Assembly: GCF_009982895.1 (NCBI RefSeq)
Contig: NZ_WXZL01000034.1
Location: 1 to 30,241 of the forward strand
From: Deinococcus alpinitundrae
GTDB taxonomy: Bacteria; Deinococcota; Deinococci; Deinococcales; Deinococcaceae
DNA length: 30,241 nt
Reading direction: 5' to 3'
Position numbers and translations under genes: made by a program. Below the pieces are notes generated by a model, which did no database searches, was not told the DNA's origin, and was given only the letters and a program-made list of their open reading frames with translations. How positions within the stretch are numbered: position 1 is the first letter of the stretch; every line of letters begins with the position of its first letter. Below, in pieces: positions 6,349 through 16,609 of this stretch.

Positions 6349-8384
6349 GTGCCACCTCCCGGCGTGCGGAGAATGCGCTCGACGCTCTGGAAGCCCAAGT
6401 CGAGTGCCTCGGTATCGTCTAAGGGCTGCGGCGTCCCGGCCTCGATGCTGACCGTCAGGGTGTCGAGGTCGTACACGCCCCGCGTCACATCCAGATCCAC
6501 ATCGCCGTTGGCGGTGTCGAAGCGGGCGAGCCCACTGACCTCCAGGCGGCGCAGGGTCTTGTACTTGCCTACCCAGCTTCGGACCGGCTGCATCTTGTAT
6601 CTCAAGAGGCCGTAGGCGTAGGCCACCAGTGCGCCCTGATCGGCGATGGCCGCGCCGATCAGGGCGCACTGGTTCGGGTCGCCCATCACCACGATGGTGG
6701 TCGCCACCACGTCCACCGGGGTTGCCCAGGTCCGCCGCCTGCCGATTTCAGGATGGGCAAGGTCCGGGCCGTCGATGTCATCTTTGCGGGCCAGGGTGAT
6801 GTTGACCTCGGCCCCTGTGGCGGCGTCTTGCAGGATGACCCCACTCACCTGCTCGTCGGTGGTCACCAGATCACCTGCGAGCCACTTGAATACGCCAGGC
6901 AGGGCCACCCTGATCGTCGTGGGTGCAGACAGATTCCGCACCACGAAGCTGTAGGTGATGCCGTTCACGCCCCCGTCGAGGCCCTGCACGGGCTTGGCGA
7001 GAATCTGGCCTGCGGCCCTGAGTCCCCCGGTACTGGTGGCGGTGCTGGCAGCAGGCATGTAGACCTTGAGGGAAGCGACGGGGTTAGTGATGTTGACATC
7101 GAAGCCATGCAGGGTGGGACCGCCGTACTGGTAATACTGAGCCACGTCGCCGGGGTTGTAGCGAACCTCAGTGGTGGTGCCGTTGATCGGAAAGGTGGCA
7201 GAGGTGGACTGAAAATCTGTGATCGCCAGGGTCCATGTTCCCCCGTCCGTGCGGTATTCGATTCGGACGGAGAAACGGGTGCCGCCGCCAGACGGCACCA
7301 CGCTTGGGATCGTGTAGACCGTGCCCCCGCTGGAGACTTCAGTTGCGGTCTTGGTGATCTGCACGACTTCCGTCAATCCACCGCCCAGGACCACATTCGG
7401 CCCGGATTTGACCTCCAGCAGCCCCGGCCCGATGCCCAGCCCGTCGCCCAGATGTCCAGTCCAGTTCGGTGTCAGGGCCGTGTTGGTGGTGTGCAGGTTG
7501 AGATTGAAGGTCGGCTCATCTGGGTGGACCACCGGGATGTTGATGTCCACTGACGTTCCTGAATACGGGTTGTTCTGCGTGGTTGTCACGCTGGCGGGCA
7601 GGCTCTCCGGCAGCCACGCCTCACCGAACACGGCGATTTCCAGCTTGGCCTTGTACTCGAAGAAGGCCCGCACGCCGTCCGGTCTGGCGTACTCGAAGCG
7701 CACGCAGTTCTTGTAGCCGTCACGGGTGCCGGGGGGCCTGTCGGAGCGCGTGCGCGGGAAGCGGTGGGTCAGGGTATCGCTGAGCTGGTGGACCACGATC
7801 TCACCCAGGGCATTCACGCCCCAGGTCGCCCCAGCGGCGGCGGGCAGGGCGGCCTGCATGGCGTCCCCCACGGTCTCGAACAGCGTCAGGGCATTCAGCA
7901 CGGCGTTCACGTCGGCAATGCTCCCCACGGTGATGCCCGGCGGCAGCACGGCGCGGGCCAGGACCGCTTGCAGGTAGGGCTTGAAGCGGTCCTTGAGTGG
8001 CAGCACCGTCGTCCCGTCCGCTGCGACGTCCGAGCGCCACGCCGCGTCGCTTACCCGGTCTTTGAGGCTGAGTAGCTTCACCTCACCGCCGCCCTCTTCC
8101 CACGGCTCCTGCCCGACTTCCCCGAGGTAGATCGGCACATCCGAGTCGGAGAGCAACACCCGCACCCAGTCACCGGGGGCCATGCGGGAACCGCCCCGTT
8201 CTGGCACCGCGCTGAGTTTCAGATTGCCGCTCCCGCACAGGTTCCCCGGCAAAATCTCCAGATTTCCGCCCAGCGCAGCCAGCTCGCCGGGCTTGTACTC
8301 GCCAGCGGCGCGCTGATGGGCACGCGCATATGGCCAGGCGGCCCCAGCCCGGCTGAACGTCACGTAGTAGGTCAAGAACTTCAT
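6345..8384 (-). CDS. Tail hub or tail-tip protein
   Basis: This 679-residue protein begins at ATG 8384-8382, sharing ATGA with the tape measure stop. Residues about 70-125 (APGDWVRVLLSDSDVPIYLGEVGQEP, then KLLSLKDRVSDAAW) resemble the beta-barrel start of tail hub proteins of the gp27/gpD type. The region 140-260 is typical of the second hub domain (GDAMQAAL, then GEIVVHQLSDTLTHRFP). The middle (about 300-480) is beta-rich with Gly/Thr/Ser, like a carbohydrate-binding or fibronectin-type insertion, and the C-terminal end returns to a hub-like fold (VDLDVTRGVYDLDTLTVS). It would form the trimeric base on which fibres assemble. It comes directly after the tape measure gene, as expected for a tail-tip component. 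No catalytic motif is visible. Confidence 0.6.
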   Translation of the reverse strand: MKFLTYYVTFSRAGAAWPYARAHQRAAGEYKPGELAALGGNLEILPGNLCGSGNLKLSAVPERGGSRMAPGDWVRVLLSDSDVPIYLGEVGQEPWEEGGGEVKLLSLKDRVSDAAWRSDVAADGTTVLPLKDRFKPYLQAVLARAVLPPGITVGSIADVNAVLNALTLFETVGDAMQAALPAAAGATWGVNALGEIVVHQLSDTLTHRFPRTRSDRPPGTRDGYKNCVRFEYARPDGVRAFFEYKAKLEIAVFGEAWLPESLPASVTTTQNNPYSGTSVDINIPVVHPDEPTFNLNLHTTNTALTPNWTGHLGDGLGIGPGLLEVKSGPNVVLGGGLTEVVQITKTATEVSSGGTVYTIPSVVPSGGGTRFSVRIEYRTDGGTWTLAITDFQSTSATFPINGTTTEVRYNPGDVAQYYQYGGPTLHGFDVNITNPVASLKVYMPAASTATSTGGLRAAGQILAKPVQGLDGGVNGITYSFVVRNLSAPTTIRVALPGVFKWLAGDLVTTDEQVSGVILQDAATGAEVNITLARKDDIDGPDLAHPEIGRRRTWATPVDVVATTIVVMGDPNQCALIGAAIADQGALVAYAYGLLRYKMQPVRSWVGKYKTLRRLEVSGLARFDTANGDVDLDVTRGVYDLDTLTVSIEAGTPQPLDDTEALDLGFQSVERILRTPGGGT

Positions 8385-11300
8385 GCCGTGAACCTTGAAA
8401 AGCGGGCACGCAGGCCGCTGTCCAGCCCACCCCGCTGGCCGCTCTGGACGATGGTCGTCTGAGTGAACTGCACTTCCTTGACGGCAGCGGTATTGCCGTT
8501 GACGGCCTTCGTCAGATCAGGGATGGCGCTGTTCAGGAGGCCCAGCAGCGGCCCCAACTCGCTCCCCAGCTGGACACTCAGGCCAGGTAGGGCCGCGCCG
8601 ATCTGCTGAATCAGCCCCCCAGCGTCTAAACCCTTGCTCAGCGCCGCGTCGAGCTGGGTGAACAGCGGGTTGAGCTGACTCAGGATGCGTTTCACGATGA
8701 ACCCGTCCTGAATGGCCTGGCTGATGCGGTCCCGCACGCCCTTGTACATGGCGTCCAGCGGGCTGTCGCCGGAGAGGATGGCCTGCACGCCGCTCAGGAG
8801 GGACTGACGCCAGCTCACGCGGGTCTGCTCAGCGGCGTCCGCTGCTGTCTTCGCCGCGTCGGCAGCCGCCCTTGCCAGATCATGCGCGGCCTGCACCTCG
8901 GCGGCCTGGGCGTTCAGGCGGGCCACGCGCTCCTGGGTGTCGAACTGGGCATTGATGCTCGCCACCTGAGCGGCAGTCAGCTCAGCGGCACTCAGGGCCG
9001 CCTCGCGCTCCAGGGCGATGCGCTCTAACGTGCGGGCCAGGCGCTCGGCGTTGTACGCCGCGTCGATCTGGCGGCGCTGATCATCGGTCTCGGCAGCGGC
9101 GAGTGCCAGCGAGTGCTCCGCATCGGCTAGGGAGTCAAGGTTCGAGAGGGCCTGCAACCGGATGTCCCGCTCGATTTCCGCCGCCCGCTTGTTCGCACTG
9201 GTTTGCCAGTCCAGATAGTCCTGCTCGATGCCCTGACGCCGGAGGGCGAACTGCTGGAGCAGAATGGCCCGCTCCTCATCGGTGAGGGCCTGGTTGGCGA
9301 GCGCAGCAGCTTGCTCAGCGGCCACCTGTTGCAGCGCCAGTTCGCGCTTCCTGGCCTGATACACGTCGTCACCCAGTCCGGCGCGCTTGGCGAGTTCGAG
9401 GGCCGTCTGCTCGTTGTTCAAGCGGTCCACCGCATTCTTCTGGCGGATGGCTCGCAGGGTGTTCTCAGCCTCAGTCTCAGCAGCCACGTCCTTGAGCCGG
9501 TATTCGTTGCGGAGAAGCAGGATCTGTTCCTGAGTCAGCCCCTCCTTGCTGAGCGCTTCTTCCAGGGCAGCGGCGTTGGTTCGTTTGGCGAGGGCCAGCT
9601 GCTCACGGGCCGCGTCTTCGTCGCTGATGAGGCGGGCATTCTTCCGGATGTCCAGACTGGCCTGCTCGATGCTGATCTGCTGAGTGGCGAGGCCACGGGC
9701 CATCTCCAGTTCCTTTCTGGCCTTCTCAGCGGGCGTGGTCAGGGCATCGTCAATGACCTTCCCGGCTTCCAACAGCCCATCAATAGCCGGTTGCAGCGAT
9801 GCTACGCCCACCTTGAAATCAGAGAGGACCGCGCCGATGGTGTCCTTGTTGCCGCTCTTGAATGCCTCCATCAGTTTTTGCACCAGCGGCCCGAAGACAG
9901 CGATGACCGGGGCGCTGTTCAGGAAGCCGTCGACCAGACCCTTGAACGCCACTTCCTTCAGACCGTCGTAAACGGACTTCGTGAAGCTGTCCCTGCTCCC
10001 ACTGGCCAGGGCCGCCTTGAAGCCGCCCTCGACGCCGGAAACGATCCCGCCTTCCAGGCTCAGGGCCAGGGCCTTACCCGGCTCGTCGATGGTCTCTTTG
10101 AAGTGGGTGGTTTTCCAGAACAGAATGCCGGTCGTGTACTGCTCGGACTGGCGGGTGCCGTAGCCGTTCGGGTCGAATCTGAAGTTCTTGCCGTAATCCT
10201 GGGTCTTCTTCAATTCCGCCCGGAACGCCTCGGCCTGCCGGGAGAAGAACGTGAAGATCGAGGTCAGCGCCTGAATGGCCGCGCCCACGTAATCGCCTTT
10301 CGAGATGGCCTTGGCGAAGTTGGCGACATCGTTCACCATGCCGCTGAGGTCACTGCCCCATTGCCCGGCGACTTCTTCCGAGGTGCCGCCCAAGGCCTGC
10401 ATGGCTGCCGTGACCATGGGGACGGCCTGCTGAGCGTACTGGGCGAAGGTGTTGATCTGGGCCTCACAGGCGGCGCGCAGAGCATCCTCAGCGGCTTCCA
10501 GGGCCTCCACGGTTGCGCGGTACTTATCATTATCGAGCGCGCCGCCAACCAGTTCAGATCGGTACTGGCTGATCTGGTCAATGAGGGCACCTTGGAGCTC
10601 GCGGTTGGCCGAGAAGTCGTAGCCGTTCCCCTGATTCACCTTGCGCTGGGCGGCCTTCACTTTCGCGGCGGCAGCTTTGTCGGCGATGCTGATTTGAGCC
10701 TCAGCCCCGTCGCTGTCGATCTGGGTCAGCGTGGTTTGCAGGGCCAGCTCAGCAGCAGCCACCTTGTCGGCGTTACCGTTGGCGTCGGCTAGCGCGCGCC
10801 CGTAAGCGCGCTGAGCGGCCAGCCTGCGGGCCGTCAAGCTGGCGGTGAGGTGATCTTGCTCACTCACGGTCCCAGCCTTGTAGCGGGCCTCTTCCTGGGC
10901 CACCGAGAGGGCCGTCACGGCGTCCTCAGCGGCGCGGCGCAGGTTCAGAAGAATCACGCGGCGCTCTTCCTCGCCCTGGGTCGTTACCGCGATGCCCTGT
11001 GCTTCAGCCTCACGGTCAGCGGCATTCTGCAAATCGATGTCCACCCCGGCGGCGAGCAGGGCGCGCTGGTGCTGACGTTCGATGGCCGCCAGTTGCAGGG
11101 TTTCCTTCTCCTGGCTGTACTCCAGGTCGCTGCTCAGGCCCAACGTGTGACGACGATCAGCGGCGGCCTCTTCGAGTTTGGCGAGGGCATCTTCACTGCT
11201 CTGCTGGCGCTGGCGACTGAGGAGTTGCCGGTCAGCGTCCGCCTTCTCGTCGATGGCCGTCAGTTGCTGAGTGCGGGTCGTGGCGGCCTGCTTGTAGGCC

Positions 11301-14300
11301 TTATCGGTTTCGGCCAGGCCGTTCGTTGCGCGGGTGAAGGCAGCCTCGATGCCCTGCTTATCCAGTTCGGCTTTCTGGCTGATGGCATCGGCCTCAGACA
11401 CCAGACCGAGTTGCTTCTCGATTTCGAGGTGGGCCGCCGTCTGCGCGCGCTGCGTGTCCAGCAGATCCTGATGGCTGGTAATCAGCAGTGCCTTCGCCTC
11501 GGTGACTTGCTCAGGCGTGAAGCCGGAAGCGGGGTCAGCCAGCAGCTTGAGCACCTCGGCGTCGCTCAGGCGCTGCTTTTTGATGCCCTCCATCAAGCCC
11601 GCAAAGTCGATCTCGTTGGTGCGTGGGTCTTCGCTCGGCTTGCTCTTGCCCCGCCCACCGTCCTGATAATCGGCGGGATTGTCTTTGATGTCGGCGACGA
11701 GGTTGTCCACGTCGATCCGGTTGGCGAGTTCGGCGCGGATCATCTCGGCGAAGGCACTCTTGCCACCGCCTTTCTTGACCAGCCCCTTGAGCGCTGAGGC
11801 CAGGAAATCGGCAGTAGCACCGGCGATTCCCGCTTGCAGCGCCTCCTTATTTTCGTCAGAGACGGCGCCGTAGGCCGCGTCGGTCTTCACGTCCGGCGTG
11901 CCGTTGATGGCCAGGCCGCGCCCCTCGAACTGATCGCCCTTGAGGCCTGCAATCGGCCCGGCGGCGTCGCGCACGCCCTGGATGGCTGCCTTCAGCGCGT
12001 CGAGCTGCTTGGCTGTGATGCTGCCGTTGCTGGCGAGCAGCTCTAAGCCGCCCTCGAAATCGTCCAGACCCTTCAGAGTCTCAGGCATCTGCGCGAGCAG
12101 TTCAGCGGTGGTGTAGGTGAGTTTCTCGAAGGGCTTGATCTGGCCGTCGGCCTGCCGCGCCCCGTCTGAGACAGCGCTGTACGTTCCGGCTGAAATCTCG
12201 GCATCAATCGTGTCCTGAGCTTCGAGATTCTTCTGGCGCTTGATTTCATCGGTGACGGCCCGCACGCTGCCTGCCGAAGCGTAGCCCTGTTTTTCCAACT
12301 CGCCCAGGGTCTTGATATACGCAGCCACCGCTTCATCTCCGGAAGGAATCTGGTTCACCGCGTCCTGAACGCTGACCACGATGGCATCCTGGGCTTTCCT
12401 GGCCCGGTCGAAGCCGTCGGTCATATTGTCGTACTTGCCGCTGGCGATGTCGGCATCGATGCCGTTCTGGTAGATGGCGTCTCGCACGGCTTGCACGCTG
12501 CCCCCAGCGGCGTATCCGGCCTTCTCGAGCGCTTCCAGGGTCGTCAGATACTCGGCCGTTGCGGCGGTGCCCTGGGGCATCTGGGCCACGGCGTCAGCGA
12601 TGCTGATCACGACCTTGCCCTGCGCCTTGCTGGCTCGGTCGAAGCTGTCAGAGAGGCCGTCATACGCCCCGCTGGCGATCTGGGAATCGATGGCCTGCTG
12701 ATAGAGGGCTGCGACATTCGCCTTCGCACCCTGCACGTAGACGCTGTTGCTGGTCCCGGCCTTTTTGGTGCTGGCGTCCAGCGCGTCCATTTTTTCGAGC
12801 GTGGTTTGCAGGGTCTGGGCGTCCACTTTGCCGGTGCTGATCTTGTCGCGCAGGGTGGCGGCGAGTGCGCTGTATTCGGTGCGGCTGCGCTGAATGCTGA
12901 CGGTCACGGCATCCTGACCCTCGCGCCGCGCCTGGCTGTCCCTGGCGTCCAGTAGGGCGTTCTGGCGGGCATCTCCAGCCACGTTGAGCGCCCCGGTGTG
13001 CTGGGCCTGGGCGAGCTGCTCGGCAGCCTCGCGCAAGGCGGGTTTACCTTTCGCAGCAGCGTCCAGCGCGGCCTTGAGGCTGTTATCGGCCTGTACTTTG
13101 GCGAGCTGATAATCGCGCTGGGCCTGCTGCTCACGGGCCGCTTGCAGGGCCGCGCCCTCTTTTTTGACCACTTCGAGCTTCTTGGTGGCGTTGTCACCTG
13201 CCAGCTTCAGACCGTCGTCGTAGGCGCGCTGGGCCACGCTGACCGACTGTTTGGCTGTGGTCACATCGGCCTGGGCACGCTGTTCGCTCTTCTGGCGCAC
13301 GATCTCAGCGATCTTGTCCGCATCAGTCCCGGCGGCCCGCAAACTGTTCACCTCGCTGCGTGTCGAAGCCACGAGGTCAGACAGGGCGTTTTTCTGCTCG
13401 CGGTCCTTCGTGCCGGGAATGGCCTTCTGAGCGGCGGCCTGCACTTTGGCGAGCGCGGCGATGTACGTCTCGACCGCCTTCTGATAGCCAGGGGCATCTT
13501 CCGATACCAGCTGGAACGCAGCTTTCGCATCTTCGAGCTGGCGCTTGAAGCGGTCAGCCAACCCGTCTTTCTTGGAGAGAGTGTCGATCTCTCCCTGCGT
13601 GGAAGCAAAGAGGCTGCTCAGGGCCGACTTCTTGTCACCGGCGGGCAGACTCCCGGCGAGCTTCTGGCTCTCAGTGGCCGCTTTTCGCAAGACGGCCAGG
13701 TAAGCGTCCAGGGCCTTGTCGTAACCGGGCGTCTCTTTGGTGTAGAGCTGGAAGACCGCTTTGGCGTCCTCGATCTGCTTTTTGAGGGCTTCGAGGGCAC
13801 CGCCGGTCTTGCTCAGCGAACTGATCTTGTCAGCAGTCGATTTGACGATGCCTGCCAGATCGGAGCGCGAGGCGTCGCTTTCAGGCAGTTTGATGGCCGT
13901 GTCAAAGGCCAGGTGTTGCACGTTGTTCAGCGTGGCGAGGTAACGGTCGACGGCTTTCTGGTATCCAACCGAACTCTTTTCCAGCCCTTTGGTGTTGAGC
14001 GTGAAGGTCGTTTCTGCCTGTTTCAGGCGGGCATTCAGGGTGTCCTTAAGTGGCGTGGGGTCGTCAGGAGTAGGCGCGCCGGGCGTGATCGGCGGATCGG
14101 TAGCCTTCTCTTTAGGCTGGCGGCCTGCCTGCGGCGTCACCGTCTGGTTGGTGACCCGCTGCAAGTAGGCCAGCAGATCGCCGGAGCGCACAAAGCTGTT
14201 CACTGTGCCCAGGCGGTTGATGTCCACGTTTCCCACCGGGTCAACCTTGCCGGTGTCGAGTGCTTTGCCGCCGTTGATGCCGCCGGGGCCGAAGCGTCCG

Positions 14301-16603
14301 CCGTTGTCCTGGTACGTCACGCGGTTGTTGCCGCGCACCACGTTGTTGCCGAGGTAAACGCCGGTGTGGTTCTGGCCGCCATCGGTGTAAAACACGGTAT
14401 CGCCGGGCTTGAGGTCGCTCACCGAAGTAAATTTGCTGGTGAGCCCAGCGCGACTCAAATTCTTCTCGCTGCTCACAGCCGTCGCTACACCGCCAGGCGC
14501 ACCGCCGCGAAACAGTTTGTCGATTTGGGCGCGAACTTTCGGTGCCGCGTCGCCGAGCGTGTCGCGCACCCAGCGGTCGCAGTAGTCCACGAGGTTGTCT
14601 GCTTGCTGGTCTGCGCGACTTTGCATGGCTTGGCTGACGATGTTGCCCGCAAAGGCAGGTAGGTCACTTGGGTTGACTCGCACCTGGCCGGGCAGCGTGG
14701 CCCCCGCGCCTATCAGCACCCCGCTGCCCTGCGGTTGTGGCGGGCCGTCCACAGATGCTGCAGCTGCTCTGGCTGCCCCTGCCGCCTTCAGCGCCGCGCT
14801 CTGGAGGATGCTGGGCATCTTCTCCGCCGCCCACTCCAGCATCGAGGCCAGCGCATTGAGCAGGATGCTTTTCAGCCCGGCCAGCCCGCTCTGGAAGGCC
14901 ATGCTGATGCGGGCAGCGAGGTTGTCAACCTGATTCTTGATGACCGGCCAGGCGTTGCCGATGGCGTCCGCGATGGAACTCCACGCGCTGCTGACCGTGC
15001 CTTTGATGGTCTCCCATGCGCCCTTCCAATCGCCGCTGAGCAGTTCACCCAGCGACTTGAACACGCCGCCCAGGAGGGTGAAAGCCCCTTTGATGAGGCC
15101 CAGCACGATCGTCAGCGCCGCTTCCACCGCTGGCCCGATGCGCTGCCAGATCGGAATGAACACGTTGTCGATCAGGTCAGACGCTCCGTCGATCAGACCG
15201 CTGACGCCGTTCACCACGAATTCAAACACACCTTTGAGGAAGGTGCCGAAACCGGAAACAACCGTCTGGGCCGCTTCAATCGGGCCTTTGAGCTTCGGTG
15301 CCAGTGAGTTCCACAGTGGGATCAGCACTTGATTGATAACCGTCTCCACCGAGCGGAAGGCGTTCCCGAAAGCAGTTTGCAGGGTGCCCAGGAGTGGAGC
15401 CAGCAGGGCCTGTGCCCGCTGCCAGGCCGCTGGAATCTGGGCGGCTGCCTTGCCGATCGCATCTCCGATCTGACCAGCGATGCGCTTCACGTCATCAAAG
15501 CCGACGCCCATCTTTTGCAGCACGAAGCCGATGGCCGCGCCCGCTGCGATGAATGGGGCAACTGGGGCCAGCAGTGCCCACAGGGCCGCTGCGCCCGCCG
15601 CCAGGGCAGGCAGCAGGGCCGCCGTGATCCCGCCTGCCACCGAGATGACGCCGGGCAACAGCGCGCCGGTCAGGCCGCCCACGAGCGCCCCGGCGTTCTC
15701 TTTGGCCCATACGAAGATGTCGCTGACGGCCTTCACGGCACTGCCCAGCAAGGGGTACTTGCTGCTGAGTTGTCCCAGTACGTCGCCGCCCTCGGCGTAG
15801 GCCTTGAGCAGCCCGGTGAAGTAGGTCGTGCTCTCGGCGCTGAGTTCGTTGAAGCGCTGCACCAGAGGCATGGTGATCTGGCCGAGCTGAATGCTGAACT
15901 GCTGCTGGGAGAGCGTGACGGCCTGCTGGCTCTTGACATAACCGTTCTGGATGCTGCCCAGCGCTTCGACTTCGGTGCCGGTAGCAGCCGTGACGAGGTT
16001 GTAGAGCGCCTGGGCTTTTTCTGCACTCGTCAGGGCGTCCGTCGTCTTGCCGAGCGACTTCGCCAGCTTGTCGTTGTACGTGCTCAAGTTCTGGGCGATG
16101 CCGATGGAGTTGAGCTGGGCAGACATGCCCGTGGCGGCAGCGTCGGCGATATTGCTGAACCCTGCTTTAGCGTCGCGGCCCGCCGCAATGGCAGACGCGC
16201 CCGCGCCGCGCATAACCGCTTCGAGCTGGCCCATGTTCGTGAAGCCCACCCGGATCAGTGTGGTCATGCTGTCCTGAATGTCGGTGACGCTCACGCCGAA
16301 CTGATCGGCCAGGCGCTGCGCTGCGCCGTTGGCCTGGTCAATGTCGATTCCGAACTTGGCGACCGTCAGGCCGAAGACCTTCGTATTGGTGGCGGCCTTG
16401 TTCGCCGCGTCTGCCCAGACGGTGAGCTGCCCGACCATCTGACTCACGCCGGAGGTCACCTGCTGCACCACGTTCAGGCCCGCACTGAGATTCAGCAGGC
16501 TTGCGTTCAGCCCGCCGATATTGCCGGTCAAATTATTGACCCCGGCGGCCCCACTGACGGCCACGGAGATGTTGAGAAGGATCTGGTCAATAATTCCGGC
16601 CAT
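8381..16603 (-). CDS. Giant tape measure protein with embedded cysteine peptidase-like domain
   Basis: At 2740 residues this is the largest gene here. Tape measure proteins set tail length and pass into the host during DNA injection. The N-terminal 300 residues are the usual TMP core. Residues about 300-364 are a long Ala/Gly/Leu-rich hydrophobic stretch, as expected for membrane insertion. Residues about 660-800 resemble a CHAP or NlpC/P60 hydrolase: Cys675 in DYCDRWVRD, LKPGDTVFYTDGG, and His746 in NHTGVYLG. This would cut peptidoglycan during entry. Residues about 856-1091 contain three ~85-residue repeats, and about 1298-1541 contain ~77-residue repeats. The remainder is mostly Ala/Gln/Glu coiled coil with a second hydrophobic part near 2060-2250. 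ATG 16603 lies 20 nt from the GGGTGTCACG motif, has no proper ribosome binding site, and may be translated leaderless. Confidence 0.9.
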   Translation of the reverse strand: MAGIIDQILLNISVAVSGAAGVNNLTGNIGGLNASLLNLSAGLNVVQQVTSGVSQMVGQLTVWADAANKAATNTKVFGLTVAKFGIDIDQANGAAQRLADQFGVSVTDIQDSMTTLIRVGFTNMGQLEAVMRGAGASAIAAGRDAKAGFSNIADAAATGMSAQLNSIGIAQNLSTYNDKLAKSLGKTTDALTSAEKAQALYNLVTAATGTEVEALGSIQNGYVKSQQAVTLSQQQFSIQLGQITMPLVQRFNELSAESTTYFTGLLKAYAEGGDVLGQLSSKYPLLGSAVKAVSDIFVWAKENAGALVGGLTGALLPGVISVAGGITAALLPALAAGAAALWALLAPVAPFIAAGAAIGFVLQKMGVGFDDVKRIAGQIGDAIGKAAAQIPAAWQRAQALLAPLLGTLQTAFGNAFRSVETVINQVLIPLWNSLAPKLKGPIEAAQTVVSGFGTFLKGVFEFVVNGVSGLIDGASDLIDNVFIPIWQRIGPAVEAALTIVLGLIKGAFTLLGGVFKSLGELLSGDWKGAWETIKGTVSSAWSSIADAIGNAWPVIKNQVDNLAARISMAFQSGLAGLKSILLNALASMLEWAAEKMPSILQSAALKAAGAARAAAASVDGPPQPQGSGVLIGAGATLPGQVRVNPSDLPAFAGNIVSQAMQSRADQQADNLVDYCDRWVRDTLGDAAPKVRAQIDKLFRGGAPGGVATAVSSEKNLSRAGLTSKFTSVSDLKPGDTVFYTDGGQNHTGVYLGNNVVRGNNRVTYQDNGGRFGPGGINGGKALDTGKVDPVGNVDINRLGTVNSFVRSGDLLAYLQRVTNQTVTPQAGRQPKEKATDPPITPGAPTPDDPTPLKDTLNARLKQAETTFTLNTKGLEKSSVGYQKAVDRYLATLNNVQHLAFDTAIKLPESDASRSDLAGIVKSTADKISSLSKTGGALEALKKQIEDAKAVFQLYTKETPGYDKALDAYLAVLRKAATESQKLAGSLPAGDKKSALSSLFASTQGEIDTLSKKDGLADRFKRQLEDAKAAFQLVSEDAPGYQKAVETYIAALAKVQAAAQKAIPGTKDREQKNALSDLVASTRSEVNSLRAAGTDADKIAEIVRQKSEQRAQADVTTAKQSVSVAQRAYDDGLKLAGDNATKKLEVVKKEGAALQAAREQQAQRDYQLAKVQADNSLKAALDAAAKGKPALREAAEQLAQAQHTGALNVAGDARQNALLDARDSQARREGQDAVTVSIQRSRTEYSALAATLRDKISTGKVDAQTLQTTLEKMDALDASTKKAGTSNSVYVQGAKANVAALYQQAIDSQIASGAYDGLSDSFDRASKAQGKVVISIADAVAQMPQGTAATAEYLTTLEALEKAGYAAGGSVQAVRDAIYQNGIDADIASGKYDNMTDGFDRARKAQDAIVVSVQDAVNQIPSGDEAVAAYIKTLGELEKQGYASAGSVRAVTDEIKRQKNLEAQDTIDAEISAGTYSAVSDGARQADGQIKPFEKLTYTTAELLAQMPETLKGLDDFEGGLELLASNGSITAKQLDALKAAIQGVRDAAGPIAGLKGDQFEGRGLAINGTPDVKTDAAYGAVSDENKEALQAGIAGATADFLASALKGLVKKGGGKSAFAEMIRAELANRIDVDNLVADIKDNPADYQDGGRGKSKPSEDPRTNEIDFAGLMEGIKKQRLSDAEVLKLLADPASGFTPEQVTEAKALLITSHQDLLDTQRAQTAAHLEIEKQLGLVSEADAISQKAELDKQGIEAAFTRATNGLAETDKAYKQAATTRTQQLTAIDEKADADRQLLSRQRQQSSEDALAKLEEAAADRRHTLGLSSDLEYSQEKETLQLAAIERQHQRALLAAGVDIDLQNAADREAEAQGIAVTTQGEEERRVILLNLRRAAEDAVTALSVAQEEARYKAGTVSEQDHLTASLTARRLAAQRAYGRALADANGNADKVAAAELALQTTLTQIDSDGAEAQISIADKAAAAKVKAAQRKVNQGNGYDFSANRELQGALIDQISQYRSELVGGALDNDKYRATVEALEAAEDALRAACEAQINTFAQYAQQAVPMVTAAMQALGGTSEEVAGQWGSDLSGMVNDVANFAKAISKGDYVGAAIQALTSIFTFFSRQAEAFRAELKKTQDYGKNFRFDPNGYGTRQSEQYTTGILFWKTTHFKETIDEPGKALALSLEGGIVSGVEGGFKAALASGSRDSFTKSVYDGLKEVAFKGLVDGFLNSAPVIAVFGPLVQKLMEAFKSGNKDTIGAVLSDFKVGVASLQPAIDGLLEAGKVIDDALTTPAEKARKELEMARGLATQQISIEQASLDIRKNARLISDEDAAREQLALAKRTNAAALEEALSKEGLTQEQILLLRNEYRLKDVAAETEAENTLRAIRQKNAVDRLNNEQTALELAKRAGLGDDVYQARKRELALQQVAAEQAAALANQALTDEERAILLQQFALRRQGIEQDYLDWQTSANKRAAEIERDIRLQALSNLDSLADAEHSLALAAAETDDQRRQIDAAYNAERLARTLERIALEREAALSAAELTAAQVASINAQFDTQERVARLNAQAAEVQAAHDLARAAADAAKTAADAAEQTRVSWRQSLLSGVQAILSGDSPLDAMYKGVRDRISQAIQDGFIVKRILSQLNPLFTQLDAALSKGLDAGGLIQQIGAALPGLSVQLGSELGPLLGLLNSAIPDLTKAVNGNTAAVKEVQFTQTTIVQSGQRGGLDSGLRARFSRFTA
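11980..12710 (-). repeat. ~77-residue repeats within the tape measure protein
   Basis: Two strong units and a weaker third align at protein level: IDSQIASGAYDGLSDSFDRA with IDADIASGKYDNMTDGFDRA, then IDAEISAGTYSAVSDG. Each is followed by AVAQMP or AVNQIP and LEALEKAGYA or LGELEKQGYA. Internal duplication of this kind lengthens a tape measure. Confidence 0.65.
13330..14035 (-). repeat. ~85-residue repeats within the tape measure protein
   Basis: Three units align at protein level with the pattern LEDAKAAFQLVSEDAPGYQK, then AVETYIAALAKVQ, then a short linker and SDLVASTRSEVNSL. Variants include IEDAKAVFQLYTKETPGYDK and LKQAETTFTLNTKGLEKSS. Boundaries are approximate. Confidence 0.65.
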
Positions 16604-16609
16604 GCCTCA

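Noticed and set aside
9203..14662. Several 300-554-codon plus-strand ORFs opposite the tape measure gene
   Set aside because: They follow the repetitive composition of the tape measure gene and have no features of their own.
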